Source: Candidatus Saccharimonadota bacterium (lineage in GTDB: Bacteria > Patescibacteriota > Saccharimonadia > Saccharimonadales > Saccharimonadaceae). Taken from it: a stretch of DNA of 64,000 nucleotides. Made by a program: the position numbers and the translations under genes. Below, piece by piece: positions 42,636-52,628 of the stretch (the first letter of the stretch is position 1; each line of letters opens with the position of its first letter). Under the pieces are notes generated by a model. That model was given only the letters and a program-made list of their open reading frames with translations, searched no databases and was not told where the DNA came from. Location: contig JAPUET010000024.1 in NCBI GenBank assembly GCA_027492465.1, positions 124,001-188,000 of the forward strand, in the 5' to 3' direction.

Positions 42636-43865
42636 ATGGCAAAGTTTTTATATATTGCGACCAATTCACAGAACAAAGTCCTAAGCGGCTCTGTTGAAGG
42701 TAACGACCGCGAAAGTATACTGACGGCACTTACGAGGCAGGGACTTCGCCCGATTAATATAGCCGAAGCAGGGGCAAAGCCTGCAGCATTCGGCGGTTTT
42801 AGCTTTCTGAACGCCAACAAGATTAAAAGCGATGACATTGTTATGTTTACCCGCCAACTCAGCGCAATGGTTTCGGCTGGCGTGCCAATTTTACGCGCTC
42901 TTAGCTCTCAACAGGAACATACGGACAGCAAGGCGCTAAAAAGTGTTCTAGGAGGCATCATTAAAAGCGTGGAAGGTGGCACACCTCTCGCCGACGCGCT
43001 TGCAAAATACCCAAATACATTCAACGATGTATATGTCAACATGGTACGGGCGGGCGAAGCAGCGGGAATTCTAGAAGATATTTTAAAGCGTCTTGCTACC
43101 CAGCAAGAAAAAAGCGCTACCATGCGCAAGAAAATTAAAAGTGCAATGACGTATCCGATGGTACTGCTCGCTATTACTATACTTGCCTTTTTTGGCCTTA
43201 TGATGTTCGTCATTCCGCAGATTGGTAAAATCCTCCTCGACCTTGGTGGCCCCGATGCAAAGTTACCAGCCCTTACTCAAGGAATGCTTGCGATTAGCGA
43301 CTTTCTTCTGAAATATGGGCTTTTCTTGCTGCCAGTTGTCGTAGGGGGAATTATTTTTCTACGGCGATGGCTCAAAACGCCTCCAGGTAAAAAAGTTTTC
43401 CATACCCTTGTATTAAAAATTCCAATGATCCGACCGATGATCCAAAAAGTGGCGATTGCGCGATTCGCCCGGACGTTCTCGGCCCTCATGGGCGCGGGCG
43501 TGGCGGTACTCGAGTCATTGAATGTCACTGCTCGAGCTGTGGGCAACGTCGTATACGAAAAAGCATTAACTGAGGCCGCCGAGCAAGTCAAAAACGGCAA
43601 GACTCTCTCCAGTGTAATTGACAGCAACCCCCTCTTTCCCTCGATTGTTGGGCAAATGCTCGCCGTAGGAGAAGAAACGGGTCAAACCGACACCGTGCTT
43701 GTTAAGGTAGCCGACTTTTACGAAGAAGAGGTGGATGTAGCCATCGACGGCATGAGCTCGATTATTGAACCAGTCATGATCGTCATAATGGGTTCAATGG
43801 TTGGCCTTATTGCCGCCAGCGTTATGGGTCCGATTGCAGGATTGGCACAAAACGTCCAAGGCTAG
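42636..43865 (+). CDS. pilC: Type IV pilus inner-membrane platform protein PilC
   Basis: 409 residues. Two T2SSF domains, each with the 'RQLSAMVSAGVPILRAL' / 'RTFSALMGAGVAVLESL' signature, and three membrane helices. ATG 42636 is three bases after the pilB stop; the TTG before it is rejected. Confidence 0.95.
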   Translation: MAKFLYIATNSQNKVLSGSVEGNDRESILTALTRQGLRPINIAEAGAKPAAFGGFSFLNANKIKSDDIVMFTRQLSAMVSAGVPILRALSSQQEHTDSKALKSVLGGIIKSVEGGTPLADALAKYPNTFNDVYVNMVRAGEAAGILEDILKRLATQQEKSATMRKKIKSAMTYPMVLLAITILAFFGLMMFVIPQIGKILLDLGGPDAKLPALTQGMLAISDFLLKYGLFLLPVVVGGIIFLRRWLKTPPGKKVFHTLVLKIPMIRPMIQKVAIARFARTFSALMGAGVAVLESLNVTARAVGNVVYEKALTEAAEQVKNGKTLSSVIDSNPLFPSIVGQMLAVGEETGQTDTVLVKVADFYEEEVDVAIDGMSSIIEPVMIVIMGSMVGLIAASVMGPIAGLAQNVQG

Positions 43866-43922
43866 CACCTTTCATATTGCTCATGCTATACTGTATAAGA
43901 GATACTTCTCGAGTGGGCACAG

Positions 43923-44981
43923 ATGTCAAAATTATTTTATAAGCATAAAAGTCTCATCGGACTCGATATTAGCCAGACGGGCGTAAAAGTCATGGCGATC
44001 GACCCAAAACGTTGGCTCGTTTTAGGGTATGGTTCACTAGACCTTGACCCGGTAAAGGTGCAGGCTTCACTTGACGATGTCAAAAATACTTATCTTCGCG
44101 ACAATATCAAAACACTTCTTGAAAAAAATATCGTTGGTAAGCTCGAATCAGATCATGTAATTATCGGTTTGCCTACCGGAAAGACATTTTCGCGAACATT
44201 CAGCCTCCCCGCAAGCCAAGAGCGGCACATTGCAAGTGCGGTAGAGATCGAAGTTGATCAATATATCCCCATTCCTATCGGTTCACTCTATCTTGATTTT
44301 GATATTATTGAGCGCTCAAAAGAATCGCTCACAGTGATTATGTCGGCGGTACCTCGCCCCCTGGTTGACACTTGCATCGACGCGGTACGCCAGGCTGGTC
44401 TTACGCCACTACTTGCAGAGCCCAGTATTAATGCCATTGGCCGCGTACTTGAGGCAACCGAGGAAGGTCATCTCTCAACATTAATCGTTGACATTGGCGC
44501 AGCCAGCACCGATGTGGCCGTTTTGGACGGGGGTGTTATTCGCGTGACTGGCAGTGTTGGCGTTGGAGGCAATACCTTTACCCTGGATATCGCTAAAAAG
44601 CTCGGTGTCGCGCTTGAAAATGCCCATCAATACAAAGTCCTCAACGGTCTCGCACCCGGGCCGAGACAGGCGAAAATAACCACCGCATTAACACCAAGTC
44701 TCACGCGAATTGCGGGCGAAGTTCGGAAAGTTATTCGTTATTATAATGAACGTTTAGCAACCGATCGAAAAATCGAACAGCTACTTGTTGTTGGCGGCGG
44801 CGCCAATGTTCCTGGTATTGGCGAGTTCTTTACCAACGAACTCGTCATGCCGGCACGCGTGGCTATTCCGTGGCAAAAACTTGATTTTGGTGAGCTTAAT
44901 GAGCCAAATAAACAGTTCCGCCCTCGCTATATCGCCGTTGCAGGTCTTGCAAGTACCGCTCCAGAAGAGGTGTGGAAGTGA
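43923..44981 (+). CDS. pilM: Pilus assembly protein PilM
   Basis: 352 residues, actin-like ASKHA fold: 'IGLDISQTGVKVMAID' phosphate-1, 'LIVDIGAASTDVAVLDGG' phosphate-2, 'LLVVGGGANVPGIGEF' adenosine motif. Cytoplasmic ring component that binds the PilN N-terminus. Confidence 0.94.
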   Translation: MSKLFYKHKSLIGLDISQTGVKVMAIDPKRWLVLGYGSLDLDPVKVQASLDDVKNTYLRDNIKTLLEKNIVGKLESDHVIIGLPTGKTFSRTFSLPASQERHIASAVEIEVDQYIPIPIGSLYLDFDIIERSKESLTVIMSAVPRPLVDTCIDAVRQAGLTPLLAEPSINAIGRVLEATEEGHLSTLIVDIGAASTDVAVLDGGVIRVTGSVGVGGNTFTLDIAKKLGVALENAHQYKVLNGLAPGPRQAKITTALTPSLTRIAGEVRKVIRYYNERLATDRKIEQLLVVGGGANVPGIGEFFTNELVMPARVAIPWQKLDFGELNEPNKQFRPRYIAVAGLASTAPEEVWK

Positions 44982-45565
44982 TCAACTTACTACCGCCCGA
45001 GGAAAAGCGCGAACTTGCCGCTTCGCGCACCAATACTCTTTTATTACGCTACTCCGTTCTCACGCTAGGAGTTGTCATACTTTTGGTACTAGAAGTAATT
45101 GGGATGAACCTTGTGGTAGACCTCGGTTCGGCACAAAACCAAGCAATAATCCAAGAAAATGAACGACAAACCGCTAGTTATAGCGACATAAAAAAAGAAG
45201 CCGACCAATTTACATCTGATCTAAAAATTGCTAAAACCATTCTTAGTAAGCAATTCTCCTATACAACACTCATGTTTACCGTTGCAAATAGCCTGCCAGA
45301 GGGTTCAGTACTCGAATCGCTTTCAATTGACCCATCGTCATTTGGAACCAAGACTTCACTGATTGTACGCACAGACAGTGCTCAGAAAGCCATTAGTGTA
45401 AAAACCGCCTTGCAGGAAGCTAAGGTTAACAAAACTGTTCCACTCTTTACTTCTGTCAGCTTTCAGTCCGTTACCGATACAAGAGAAGAAGACAGCCCTC
45501 CACCAAAGTACCCTTTTACCGCCCAATATAATGTCATTTACTCGAAGGATGCATTAACGCAATGA
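44978..45565 (+). CDS. pilN: Pilus assembly protein PilN
   Basis: 195 residues. GTG 44978 overlaps the pilM stop (GTGA) and gives MINLLPPEEK, the conserved PilM-binding tail; an in-frame GTG six bases earlier is less likely. One membrane helix, coiled coil, then a ferredoxin-like periplasmic-face domain. Confidence 0.88.
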   Translation: MINLLPPEEKRELAASRTNTLLLRYSVLTLGVVILLVLEVIGMNLVVDLGSAQNQAIIQENERQTASYSDIKKEADQFTSDLKIAKTILSKQFSYTTLMFTVANSLPEGSVLESLSIDPSSFGTKTSLIVRTDSAQKAISVKTALQEAKVNKTVPLFTSVSFQSVTDTREEDSPPPKYPFTAQYNVIYSKDALTQ

Positions 45566-46179
45566 ATCTAAAGAAACTCAGTGCCGTTCAGCTCCGCACG
45601 GTTCTTTCCGTAGCCCTGCTCATTCTAGTGGCCCTTGGAGCGGGCGTATTTGCGTATGGATACCAACAACTGGGCGACCATGCAGTAGCAGCTCAAGGGA
45701 TCGCTACTCAAGCTCAGGTAAGTCAAACGAGCCTACAGACATTGGTTGCTCAGCAAGAAGAGCTAGCCAAATACAGCAGCGTGGTAAGCCGTGCGCATCA
45801 ATTGGTCGCCAATAGCAAGGAGTACGAGTATCAAGATCAGATTATTAGTGATATCAATACCTACGCCGTTCGAGCTGGCATAGAGGTATCCAGCTTTACT
45901 TTTGAAGACAATAACGCAAAGGCCTCAAAGGGAGCGACAGCAGCAACTCCAAAGGTAACTCCTACGCCAGCCGGTGTTAAATCGACCAGTGTAAGCGTAT
46001 CAATAAAGAATCCGACAAGTTATGACGCCGTCCTCCGATTCGTCAACCTTCTTCAACAGAGCCTCTTTAGAATGCAAATTTCAGGAGTCGGGCTTGCTAT
46101 GACTGAGGAGTCGACCGTAGCTAAGGTTCCTGATCCCGTTAATACTGAACAGTTTACTATAGAGGTATACATACGCTAA
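45562..46179 (+). CDS. pilO: Pilus assembly protein PilO-like
   Basis: 205 residues. N-terminal helix, coiled coil (about 40-85) and an alpha/beta domain with a 'SYDAVLRFVNLLQQSLFRM' segment typical for PilO. Low-complexity Thr/Pro/Lys insertion near 130. ATGA overlap with pilN; pairs with PilN in the alignment complex. Confidence 0.85.
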   Translation: MNLKKLSAVQLRTVLSVALLILVALGAGVFAYGYQQLGDHAVAAQGIATQAQVSQTSLQTLVAQQEELAKYSSVVSRAHQLVANSKEYEYQDQIISDINTYAVRAGIEVSSFTFEDNNAKASKGATAATPKVTPTPAGVKSTSVSVSIKNPTSYDAVLRFVNLLQQSLFRMQISGVGLAMTEESTVAKVPDPVNTEQFTIEVYIR

Positions 46180-46460
46180 TGCAAACCGATCTTAACCCTA
46201 AAGAACTCCTTGTTGCTGTATCGCACTTTTTACATAGGTATCATGTGCTCATTTTCGTTCTTGTTGTGTTAGGCGGCCTTTCGGGAGCGACATTCCTGCT
46301 ATACCAAACCGTTATCTCTGCCCAAACCTCAGAGGAGACACCCGCCAGTACTACCTTTGATAAACAGACGATTAAAAAACTAAATGACCTCAACGACGCA
46401 ACAACGGTGGATCCTACTCCAGTATCGCCAGAAGGTCGCACTAATCCATTTAAGGAATAG
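46179..46460 (+). CDS. Small single-pass pilus-operon protein (PilP-like motif)
   Basis: 93 residues. One helix at about 24-46, then a Thr/Pro-rich tail ending 'PEGRTNPFKE', close to the 'GRRDPF' motif of PilP. The beta-domain of PilP is missing. Overlaps pilO by one base (TAATG). Probably an envelope part of the pilus machine; inference. Confidence 0.72.
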   Translation: MQTDLNPKELLVAVSHFLHRYHVLIFVLVVLGGLSGATFLLYQTVISAQTSEETPASTTFDKQTIKKLNDLNDATTVDPTPVSPEGRTNPFKE

Positions 46461-46462
46461 CC

Positions 46463-47047
46463 ATGATATTGCTTGGATCTTCATTAAAAAGCGCTCCCGT
46501 CATGGGTATCCAGAGCGGCGGTGAAATTGCTCGAACCGGCAATGCTATCATTGACCCCGCAAATCTAACCGTGCAGGCGTACGAGGTTCATTCTCCGCTT
46601 CTTGCCGAATCGCCACTACTTCTTCGTGTGGCGGATATCCGTGAGCTAAGCGATATTGGTATGATTGTTGATTCTGAAGATGAATTCATTAGTCCAGAAG
46701 ATGTAATAAAACTCAACGAAATCTACGAGAAACACTTTCATTTACTTGGTATCGCAGTCGTCGACGAAAAGCGTCATAAGCTTGGGAAAGTTGTAGACTT
46801 TACTCTTGAAACGGGAGGCTTCGTCATTCAGCAGCTGACCGTTCGCCGACCCCTCCTCCGTAGCCTTAACGATACAGAATTACTGATTCACCGTTCACAG
46901 ATTATCGAAATAAATAATGATGCTATTGTTGTCCATAGCCAGGCAAAAGTCCCAGAGCCTGAACTACACGAAGTTGTTGGTAGCTATGTTAATCCGTTTC
47001 GTAAGTCAAAGCCTGCACAAGAATCAATTACACCAAAATCCAAATAG
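46463..47047 (+). CDS. PRC-barrel domain protein
   Basis: 194 residues, two PRC-barrel-like units: 'RVADIRELSDIGMIVDSEDEF' and 'HLLGIAVVDEKRHKLGKVVDF'. Last gene of the pil operon, two bases after the previous stop. PRC barrels occur in RimM and photosystem H subunits; here the role is open. Confidence 0.75.
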   Translation: MILLGSSLKSAPVMGIQSGGEIARTGNAIIDPANLTVQAYEVHSPLLAESPLLLRVADIRELSDIGMIVDSEDEFISPEDVIKLNEIYEKHFHLLGIAVVDEKRHKLGKVVDFTLETGGFVIQQLTVRRPLLRSLNDTELLIHRSQIIEINNDAIVVHSQAKVPEPELHEVVGSYVNPFRKSKPAQESITPKSK

Positions 47048-47066
47048 CACGCCTAAGGGCTACTCT

Positions 47067-47720
47067 TTACCCTTCGTCCTCCGCCGCTAGTGCCACTTTT
47101 ATATCATCATAGCTAAAGCCCTGGCGAGCTAAATAGGCGATCAGCTTTTGCTCGTCAGAATACTTTGCACGCTTTTTTGCAATGATTTTTGCTAATTCGT
47201 CTTTGTCACTACGATCTGAAGCTGCCAGCACTGTTTCGATAATTTCCATATCGACTCCTTTTGCTCGTAGTTCAACCGATAATTTACGTAGGGAAGTGCC
47301 TTTTATTTGATTGCGACTTTCTACCCACCAGCGGGCAAATTTTTCGTCATCAACATACCCTTTATGTTGTAATTTTTCCAACACGCGCGTCGTAAGGGTA
47401 GGGGAGTAGCCAGGTTTTTCCCTCACTTCGCCTTTTTTCGTCCGGAATTTTGTTGTAAGAGTTTTACGATACAAATAATCGCGCAGTTCGCGAACCGAAT
47501 GTGGCCTGCTAAAGCTATAGACGAGCGCGAGAGAATAGAGCTTACCAAATAGACCCTCTGTTTCTAAAAACGCCAGTTCTTCTTCGCTCACTTCCCTCCC
47601 CACTTTCACACCAAGCTCGGTAATCTGCGATATATCGAGGCTAAATTTATATTTACCATCAATCGAAACATTTACCCGATCAGGGTTACGGATTTGTGAC
47701 GATAATGCTGTTATCTTCAC
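47067..47720 (-). CDS. recX: Regulatory protein RecX
   Basis: 217 residues, three RecX three-helix repeats ('YSFSRPHSVRELRDYLYRK', 'LQHKGYVDDEKFARWWVESR', 'LARQGFSYDDIKVAL'). Inhibits RecA filaments. Overlaps the Nudix gene upstream by four bases. Confidence 0.9.
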   Translation of the reverse strand: MKITALSSQIRNPDRVNVSIDGKYKFSLDISQITELGVKVGREVSEEELAFLETEGLFGKLYSLALVYSFSRPHSVRELRDYLYRKTLTTKFRTKKGEVREKPGYSPTLTTRVLEKLQHKGYVDDEKFARWWVESRNQIKGTSLRKLSVELRAKGVDMEIIETVLAASDRSDKDELAKIIAKKRAKYSDEQKLIAYLARQGFSYDDIKVALAAEDEG

Positions 47721-48265
47721 CCTCTTTCGCCCTGAGCAATCTCAAGCCTTTCAAATAGTAGAGTAAAGTAGCCTTTACCATGGTTGGAAAAATTATGTGC
47801 TTCCGGCTCGTGCAACATCCCTTTCAGCTCATCAATCGGGAACCAGCTAACTGCCTCTACTTCTCCGTCGTCGAACGTGGGTTCAAATGAATGCCCTACT
47901 TCATAAAGATAGACCGTTGCTATACAATTGGCTACATTCGTTTTACGCAAGCGAAATGCAAATTCAATCTCATCTTCCTGCATTGTGAGGCCAATTTCCT
48001 CTTTCGTTTCTCGAATCGCCGCACTAAGCGCAGACTCACCCGTGTCAATATGTCCGGCAGCCGAAATATCAAGCATACCCGGCTTGACAGTTTTATGCGA
48101 CGAACGTTTCTGCACAAACACCTCTGCACCACTAACTCCTCTACGCCACACCCATACATGTACAGTTCCTACAAGAAAATCCGGGTGGTCAATAAGGTCG
48201 CGACGTTCAAATGCAACATTTACCACTACTTCGCCATTAGCCAAGAACGCTTGTTCCTTCGCCAT
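47717..48265 (-). CDS. Nudix hydrolase in the recA-recX operon
   Basis: 182 residues. N-terminal beta strands and a Nudix box with GHIDTGESALS and 'RETKEEIGL'; the 'FVQKRSSHKTVKPGMLDISAAGH' segment resembles the IPP-isomerase-like/YfcD branch. Lies between recA and recX with 2-4 base spacing, so all three are one operon. Substrate unknown. Confidence 0.9.
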   Translation of the reverse strand: MAKEQAFLANGEVVVNVAFERRDLIDHPDFLVGTVHVWVWRRGVSGAEVFVQKRSSHKTVKPGMLDISAAGHIDTGESALSAAIRETKEEIGLTMQEDEIEFAFRLRKTNVANCIATVYLYEVGHSFEPTFDDGEVEAVSWFPIDELKGMLHEPEAHNFSNHGKGYFTLLFERLEIAQGERG

Positions 48266-48267
48266 GA

Positions 48268-49305
48268 CTATTCGTCCTCGGCGGCTACTTTTTCGCGAAC
48301 TTTCTGCTCAACTTCTGCGAGCACTTCGGGGTTTTCCTTCAAATATTTTTTAGTAGCTTCGCGGCCTTGACCAATTTTGGCGTCGTTATAATCAAACCAC
48401 GCACCAGCCTTACCGACAATACCGTGCTGTACAGCCAGATCCAGTACATCACCCGTCTTGGAGATACCTTCGTTATACATAATATCGAACTCAGCCGTGC
48501 GGAACGGTGCAGCAATCTTGTTTTTGACCACCTTTACCTTGGTGCGATTACCAATGATATCCTCACCCTCTTTAATCTGCCCAGTGCGGCGAATATCCAT
48601 ACGAACGCTGGCGTAAAACTTGAGAGCATTACCACCAGTCGTCGTTTCTGGGTTGCCAAACATCACGCCTATCTTCATGCGGATCTGGTTAATGAACACC
48701 ACCGTCGCTTTAGACTTGTTAATGATACCTGTCAGCTTACGAAGTGCCTGACTCATTAATCGCGCCTGAAGTCCCATGTGGCTGTCGCCCATGTCGCCAT
48801 CGATTTCAGCCTGTGGTACCAGCGCTGCAACAGAATCAACAACAATCAGATCAACAGCATTCGAGCGAACAAGTGTTTCAACAATTTCGAGTGCTTGCTC
48901 ACCGTTATCTGGCTGGCTTACCAGCAGGTTGTCGGTATCCACGCCAAGACGTTTTGCATACGCTGGGTCAAGCGCGTGCTCAGCATCGATAAACGCTGCA
49001 GTGCCGCCTTGTTTTTGAATCTCGGCAATCGCGTGTAGCGTCAGCGTTGTTTTACCAGAACTTTCTGGACCATAAATCTCTAAAATACGGCCTTTTGGGT
49101 ACCCGCCGCCCAGTGCAATATCAAGGCTTAAGCTACCACTCGGCAACAGTTCAACATCGACTTTTTTCGCTTCGCCCAACTTCATAATTGAGCCATCACC
49201 AAATTGTTTGGTGATTTGATCCATCGCAAGACCAAGCGCCTTTAGTTTTCCTTCGTCGGCAGTTGGTTTTGCGGCCATTGTCTTACTCTCGGTCTTTTTT
49301 GCCAT
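48268..49305 (-). CDS. recA: Recombinase RecA
   Basis: 345 residues, full length. Walker [10 protein letters not shown] (about 78), '[10 protein letters not shown]' Walker B, L2 '[19 protein letters not shown]'. Strand exchange and LexA-type coprotease. An unusual length of leader is not needed: AAGGGGG lies nine or so bases before ATG 49305. Confidence 0.98.
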   Translation of the reverse strand: MAKKTESKTMAAKPTADEGKLKALGLAMDQITKQFGDGSIMKLGEAKKVDVELLPSGSLSLDIALGGGYPKGRILEIYGPESSGKTTLTLHAIAEIQKQGGTAAFIDAEHALDPAYAKRLGVDTDNLLVSQPDNGEQALEIVETLVRSNAVDLIVVDSVAALVPQAEIDGDMGDSHMGLQARLMSQALRKLTGIINKSKATVVFINQIRMKIGVMFGNPETTTGGNALKFYASVRMDIRRTGQIKEGEDIIGNRTKVKVVKNKIAAPFRTAEFDIMYNEGISKTGDVLDLAVQHGIVGKAGAWFDYNDAKIGQGREATKKYLKENPEVLAEVEQKVREKVAAEDE

Positions 49306-49375
49306 CGGTGACTTCCCCCTTACTTACTATGGTATTAATTATAGCAAACCTATCGCTATAGGGTATAATAGCAAC

Positions 49376-49774
49376 ATGAAACGACGTGGGTTTACTGTGA
49401 TTGAACTTTTGGTGGTGATTGTTATTTTAGCAGTTGGAGGGTGGTTATTTTTTAGCGAAAAAGCCCGAATTGACTCTGTTGAACGCGACAACACGCGTAA
49501 AGTTACTATCAATGCCATGTACTACACTATCGAAGAGGTGTTTTACCCAGCGAATGGCTATTATCCCTCAAAGATCGATAGTAAAACCCTTCGAGCAATG
49601 GACCCAGACCTCTTTACCGATCCTTTTGGCAACACATTAGGGACATCAGGATCAAACTATCGCTACGACGCAACCGACTGTACGACGGATGGTAAATGTA
49701 AAGGCTACACTCTTCGTGCCATTATGGAACGCGAAGACGATTACATCAAAACCAATCGCAATAACGCCTCGTAG
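49376..49774 (+). CDS. Type IV pilin/pseudopilin-like protein
   Basis: 132 residues. RRG-FTVIELLVVIVIL signal with Glu5. Body has a Cys pair (DCTTDGKC). GspG-like proportions. TATAAT ends six bases before the ATG, so leaderless. Stands alone next to the pil operon on the far side of recA. Confidence 0.85.
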   Translation: MKRRGFTVIELLVVIVILAVGGWLFFSEKARIDSVERDNTRKVTINAMYYTIEEVFYPANGYYPSKIDSKTLRAMDPDLFTDPFGNTLGTSGSNYRYDATDCTTDGKCKGYTLRAIMEREDDYIKTNRNNAS

Positions 49775-49785
49775 CGCTACCGCTA

Positions 49786-50526
49786 CTAATCTTCTTCATT
49801 TGAAATAGGGCGGCCATTCTTAAATGCTTCGACAGCATTGTTAAGAATAGCGATCTCTTGTTTGGGGTGAGCAACATATGAAAAGCGATAGGTTGTTTCG
49901 TCACCCTCAGTACTCAGACGAATCGATCCGTAATTCAGCAACGTTTGTAGAATACCAGTTTGGGTATAGCTTGCATCTTCGATATTTGAAAGACTTACCG
50001 TCTGCTCGTTACGCACAAATAAACTTACCTGAATTTCCTGAATAACACTCTCGTTAGTAAGATAAAACGTGTTGCTTAAATACACCCAGACCGCAATATA
50101 ACCCCCGGCAAGTACAAGCAGTATCATTAACACGCCAACTAAAAGGGCAGGGCCGTAATCAGGCAATATTGAGATGCCAAGAATAGTAACAATTGCTTCG
50201 TAGTTTGCAAGACCACTCACAATCAGAGCAAGTAGAAGGGCTGTAATCAAAACAGGTGTAACCAGCCCAATTGGATGACGACGCACGGCGCTAATGACAT
50301 ACTCACCTTCGCTAAGGTTCAGATTCGGAAAACGTCGCACCGACTCTTCATGCCTTTTCTGAACCGCAGGGCTAATATCGGGGCGGACAGGCTCAACATC
50401 CCTCGTAAAGTGAACCACCTGTCGCTCTGGCTCTTGCTGGAGTTGCGGAGCCGCATACAGGGGCCTGCCGTTTGCGTCATAGGCAACTGGCTGGTCCGGA
50501 GCTGGCTGATTGGGGTCGGTATTCAT
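49786..50526 (-). CDS. PH-domain (bPH2/YdbS-like) membrane protein
   Basis: 246 residues. Pro/Gln-rich N-terminus, two membrane helices (about 90-150), then a bPH2-type domain with 'FYLTNESVIQEIQVSLFVRNEQTVSLSNIEDASY'. Function unknown, possibly envelope stress. Confidence 0.82.
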   Translation of the reverse strand: MNTDPNQPAPDQPVAYDANGRPLYAAPQLQQEPERQVVHFTRDVEPVRPDISPAVQKRHEESVRRFPNLNLSEGEYVISAVRRHPIGLVTPVLITALLLALIVSGLANYEAIVTILGISILPDYGPALLVGVLMILLVLAGGYIAVWVYLSNTFYLTNESVIQEIQVSLFVRNEQTVSLSNIEDASYTQTGILQTLLNYGSIRLSTEGDETTYRFSYVAHPKQEIAILNNAVEAFKNGRPISNEED

Positions 50527-50541
50527 AGTGCCATTATAACA

Positions 50542-51546
50542 CTATGATTCGCTCTTAAGGTGGCGCTTAGCCTTTGGCGTTACCTGGCGCCCGCGCGGGG
50601 TGCGTTCGATAAAGCCAATTTGTATAAGGTATGGTTCGTAAAAATCTTCAATTGTCGTCATTTCGTCACCGGTAAGCGCAGCGATCGTATTGAGTCCTAC
50701 GGGCCGATCGCCATAATGCTCGAGTATGCTCGCAAGCAGGTTACGATCTGCCGGGTCGAGGCCTAATTCGTCAATTTCCATCATTTCTAGCGCGCCTTCG
50801 GTCATGACGGTGTCGATAATGCCGTCGCCATTCACATCTGCAAAGTCACGTACACGCTTAAATAACCGGTTGGCAATGCGAGGAGTCAGGCGGGCACGCG
50901 TCGAGAGTAGTGCGGCAGAAGCCTCATCAATTTGAGATTCCAGAATTTTTGCCGAGCGCTTAATAATTTTGCCAATTTCATCGTGCGTATAAAATTCTAA
51001 ACGGTAAATATGGCCAAATCGATCACGAAGCGGTGCTGCTAGGCTGCCGGTACGTGTTGTTGCGCCAATAACGGTAAACTTCGGTAGGTCTAAACGAATA
51101 CTGCGAGCCGCCGGACCTTTTCCTATCACGATATCGAGTTTAAAATCTTCCATAGCGCTATATAGCACCTCTTCTACGGCCCTGCTTAACCGGTGGATTT
51201 CGTCAATGAACAAAATGTCGCCGTCTTGCAGGTTCGTGAGAATACTTGCAAGGTCACCAGCCCGCTCGATTGCAGGACCGCTAGTAATGCGTAGTCCTAC
51301 GCCCATTTCGTTGGCAATCACGCTTGCCATCGTGGTTTTACCGAGCCCTGGCGGGCCGTAGAGTAGTACATGATCAATCGGTTCGCCGCGCTTTTTCGCC
51401 GCCTCAATCGCAAGCTTCAAATTTTTCTTCAGCCGCTCTTGACCAATATACTCGCCAAAATTCTGTGGCCTGAGAGTCACTTCAATAATCTGTTCGTCAT
51501 TGTCGTCATCATGCGTGCTAGTATCAACAATCCGCTCAATCGCCAT
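50542..51546 (-). CDS. ruvB: Holliday junction branch-migration ATPase RuvB
   Basis: 334 residues. Walker [10 protein letters not shown], '[10 protein letters not shown]' Walker B, '[17 protein letters not shown]', C-terminal winged helix. ATG 51546 has AAAGGA nine bases upstream. Overlaps the HIT gene by 11 bases. Confidence 0.97.
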   Translation of the reverse strand: MAIERIVDTSTHDDDNDEQIIEVTLRPQNFGEYIGQERLKKNLKLAIEAAKKRGEPIDHVLLYGPPGLGKTTMASVIANEMGVGLRITSGPAIERAGDLASILTNLQDGDILFIDEIHRLSRAVEEVLYSAMEDFKLDIVIGKGPAARSIRLDLPKFTVIGATTRTGSLAAPLRDRFGHIYRLEFYTHDEIGKIIKRSAKILESQIDEASAALLSTRARLTPRIANRLFKRVRDFADVNGDGIIDTVMTEGALEMMEIDELGLDPADRNLLASILEHYGDRPVGLNTIAALTGDEMTTIEDFYEPYLIQIGFIERTPRGRQVTPKAKRHLKSES

Positions 51547-52024
51547 ATAATTCATCCTTTAGTTTGCCTGATATGCGTGCAAATAATGTATCATCGACAA
51601 TATGCTTACCACCTTCTCGGTGTCGCGGCCATTTATCATCTGGGAACACCTCGCCATCAAACGATACACCACCAACATATCGCGGATAGACCTTCCAATG
51701 CACGTGTGTTGGTTGTCTCCGCATCACAGCATTATTCATCAAGCACTCCCAATTCACCACATCGGCACCAAAAGCTCGTTTAATCGCGCCCTCAAGCAAT
51801 CTCACAACTTCATGTAAATCACTCCAATCAATGTCGTCAAGGTCAGAAAGTGTCTCCCTATGCTCGCGGAGCGTCACAAAGGATTTCCCCAAGTAATCTT
51901 GGTTTTTGTCGAGCACCACAACCCAGCGGTCTGTCTGCAGCAGCACTTCCATGTCATTAGCTGTCTGATCAACAAGAAACGGGCAGATCTCGCAGTCACT
52001 CACCATACTCACACTACTCATACC
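51536..52024 (-). CDS. HIT-family protein
   Basis: 162 residues from M at 52024 (52072 or 52009 also possible). 'DCEICPF' near the start and '[11 protein letters not shown]' carry the His-x-His triad of histidine-triad nucleotide hydrolases. Sits in the ruv operon between ruvB and the NADAR gene. Substrate unknown. Confidence 0.75.
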   Translation of the reverse strand, partial: GMSSVSMVSDCEICPFLVDQTANDMEVLLQTDRWVVVLDKNQDYLGKSFVTLREHRETLSDLDDIDWSDLHEVVRLLEGAIKRAFGADVVNWECLMNNAVMRRQPTHVHWKVYPRYVGGVSFDGEVFPDDKWPRHREGGKHIVDDTLFARISGKLKDELYGD

Positions 52025-52049
52025 CCCATTATCGCACACTTCCCCTTGC

Positions 52050-52625
52050 TCAAGGACTGTCTCCTTGAGCATTATTTAGTTTGAGCTTTCCGCGAATCTC
52101 CATGAGCAGCAAGCCTAGTGTATTTTCACCTTCACCGTCCAAAGTTTTGCCCCAGAAAGTATCGCCCCACCAATTGGTTTCTTCGATGTATTTGTCACCG
52201 GTCGCAAGCAGCCTTGCGTGGTTTTCGGGGTTGAGCCCGGCGTCAAACTTTTGCACCAATAACCCTGCCATAATATCAACCTTGATCGCATCCCAGCCTT
52301 CTGGGCTGTAGCCGGTCGGCGGATGTGCTCTGTTAAAAGCAATCGATTCTAAATTAGTACAGGCAACAAAATACCCGCGTTTTTCCGGTGGCCACTTAGC
52401 CGCCTGGTAGGCGCACTCCACGCTATCGTACTCGACACCGTCTAAAACCACCTTTGCCTTGCCAAAATTACTCGCCCAACGAAACTCGCCAAAAAACCCT
52501 TTGATATTGTGTTCGTCATGCACAATTTGCGGCAGCCTTTTCCAGTCACCGGGTTTGTACGGTTGATCGGCAATCGCCGACACCTCAGTGTAAAGACGAA
52601 TCTGTTTTTCATGTGGGTCTACCAA
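52050..52625 (-). CDS. NADAR (YbiA-like) domain protein
   Basis: 191 residues. 'FFGEFRWASNF', 'VECAYQAAKWP' and 'WWGDTFWGKTLDGEGENTLG' match the NADAR/YbiA signature. Family members are N-glycosidases on riboflavin intermediates or ADP-ribose-type substrates. Between ruvA (3 bp) and the HIT gene. Confidence 0.88.
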   Translation of the reverse strand: MVDPHEKQIRLYTEVSAIADQPYKPGDWKRLPQIVHDEHNIKGFFGEFRWASNFGKAKVVLDGVEYDSVECAYQAAKWPPEKRGYFVACTNLESIAFNRAHPPTGYSPEGWDAIKVDIMAGLLVQKFDAGLNPENHARLLATGDKYIEETNWWGDTFWGKTLDGEGENTLGLLLMEIRGKLKLNNAQGDSP

Positions 52626-52628
52626 AAT

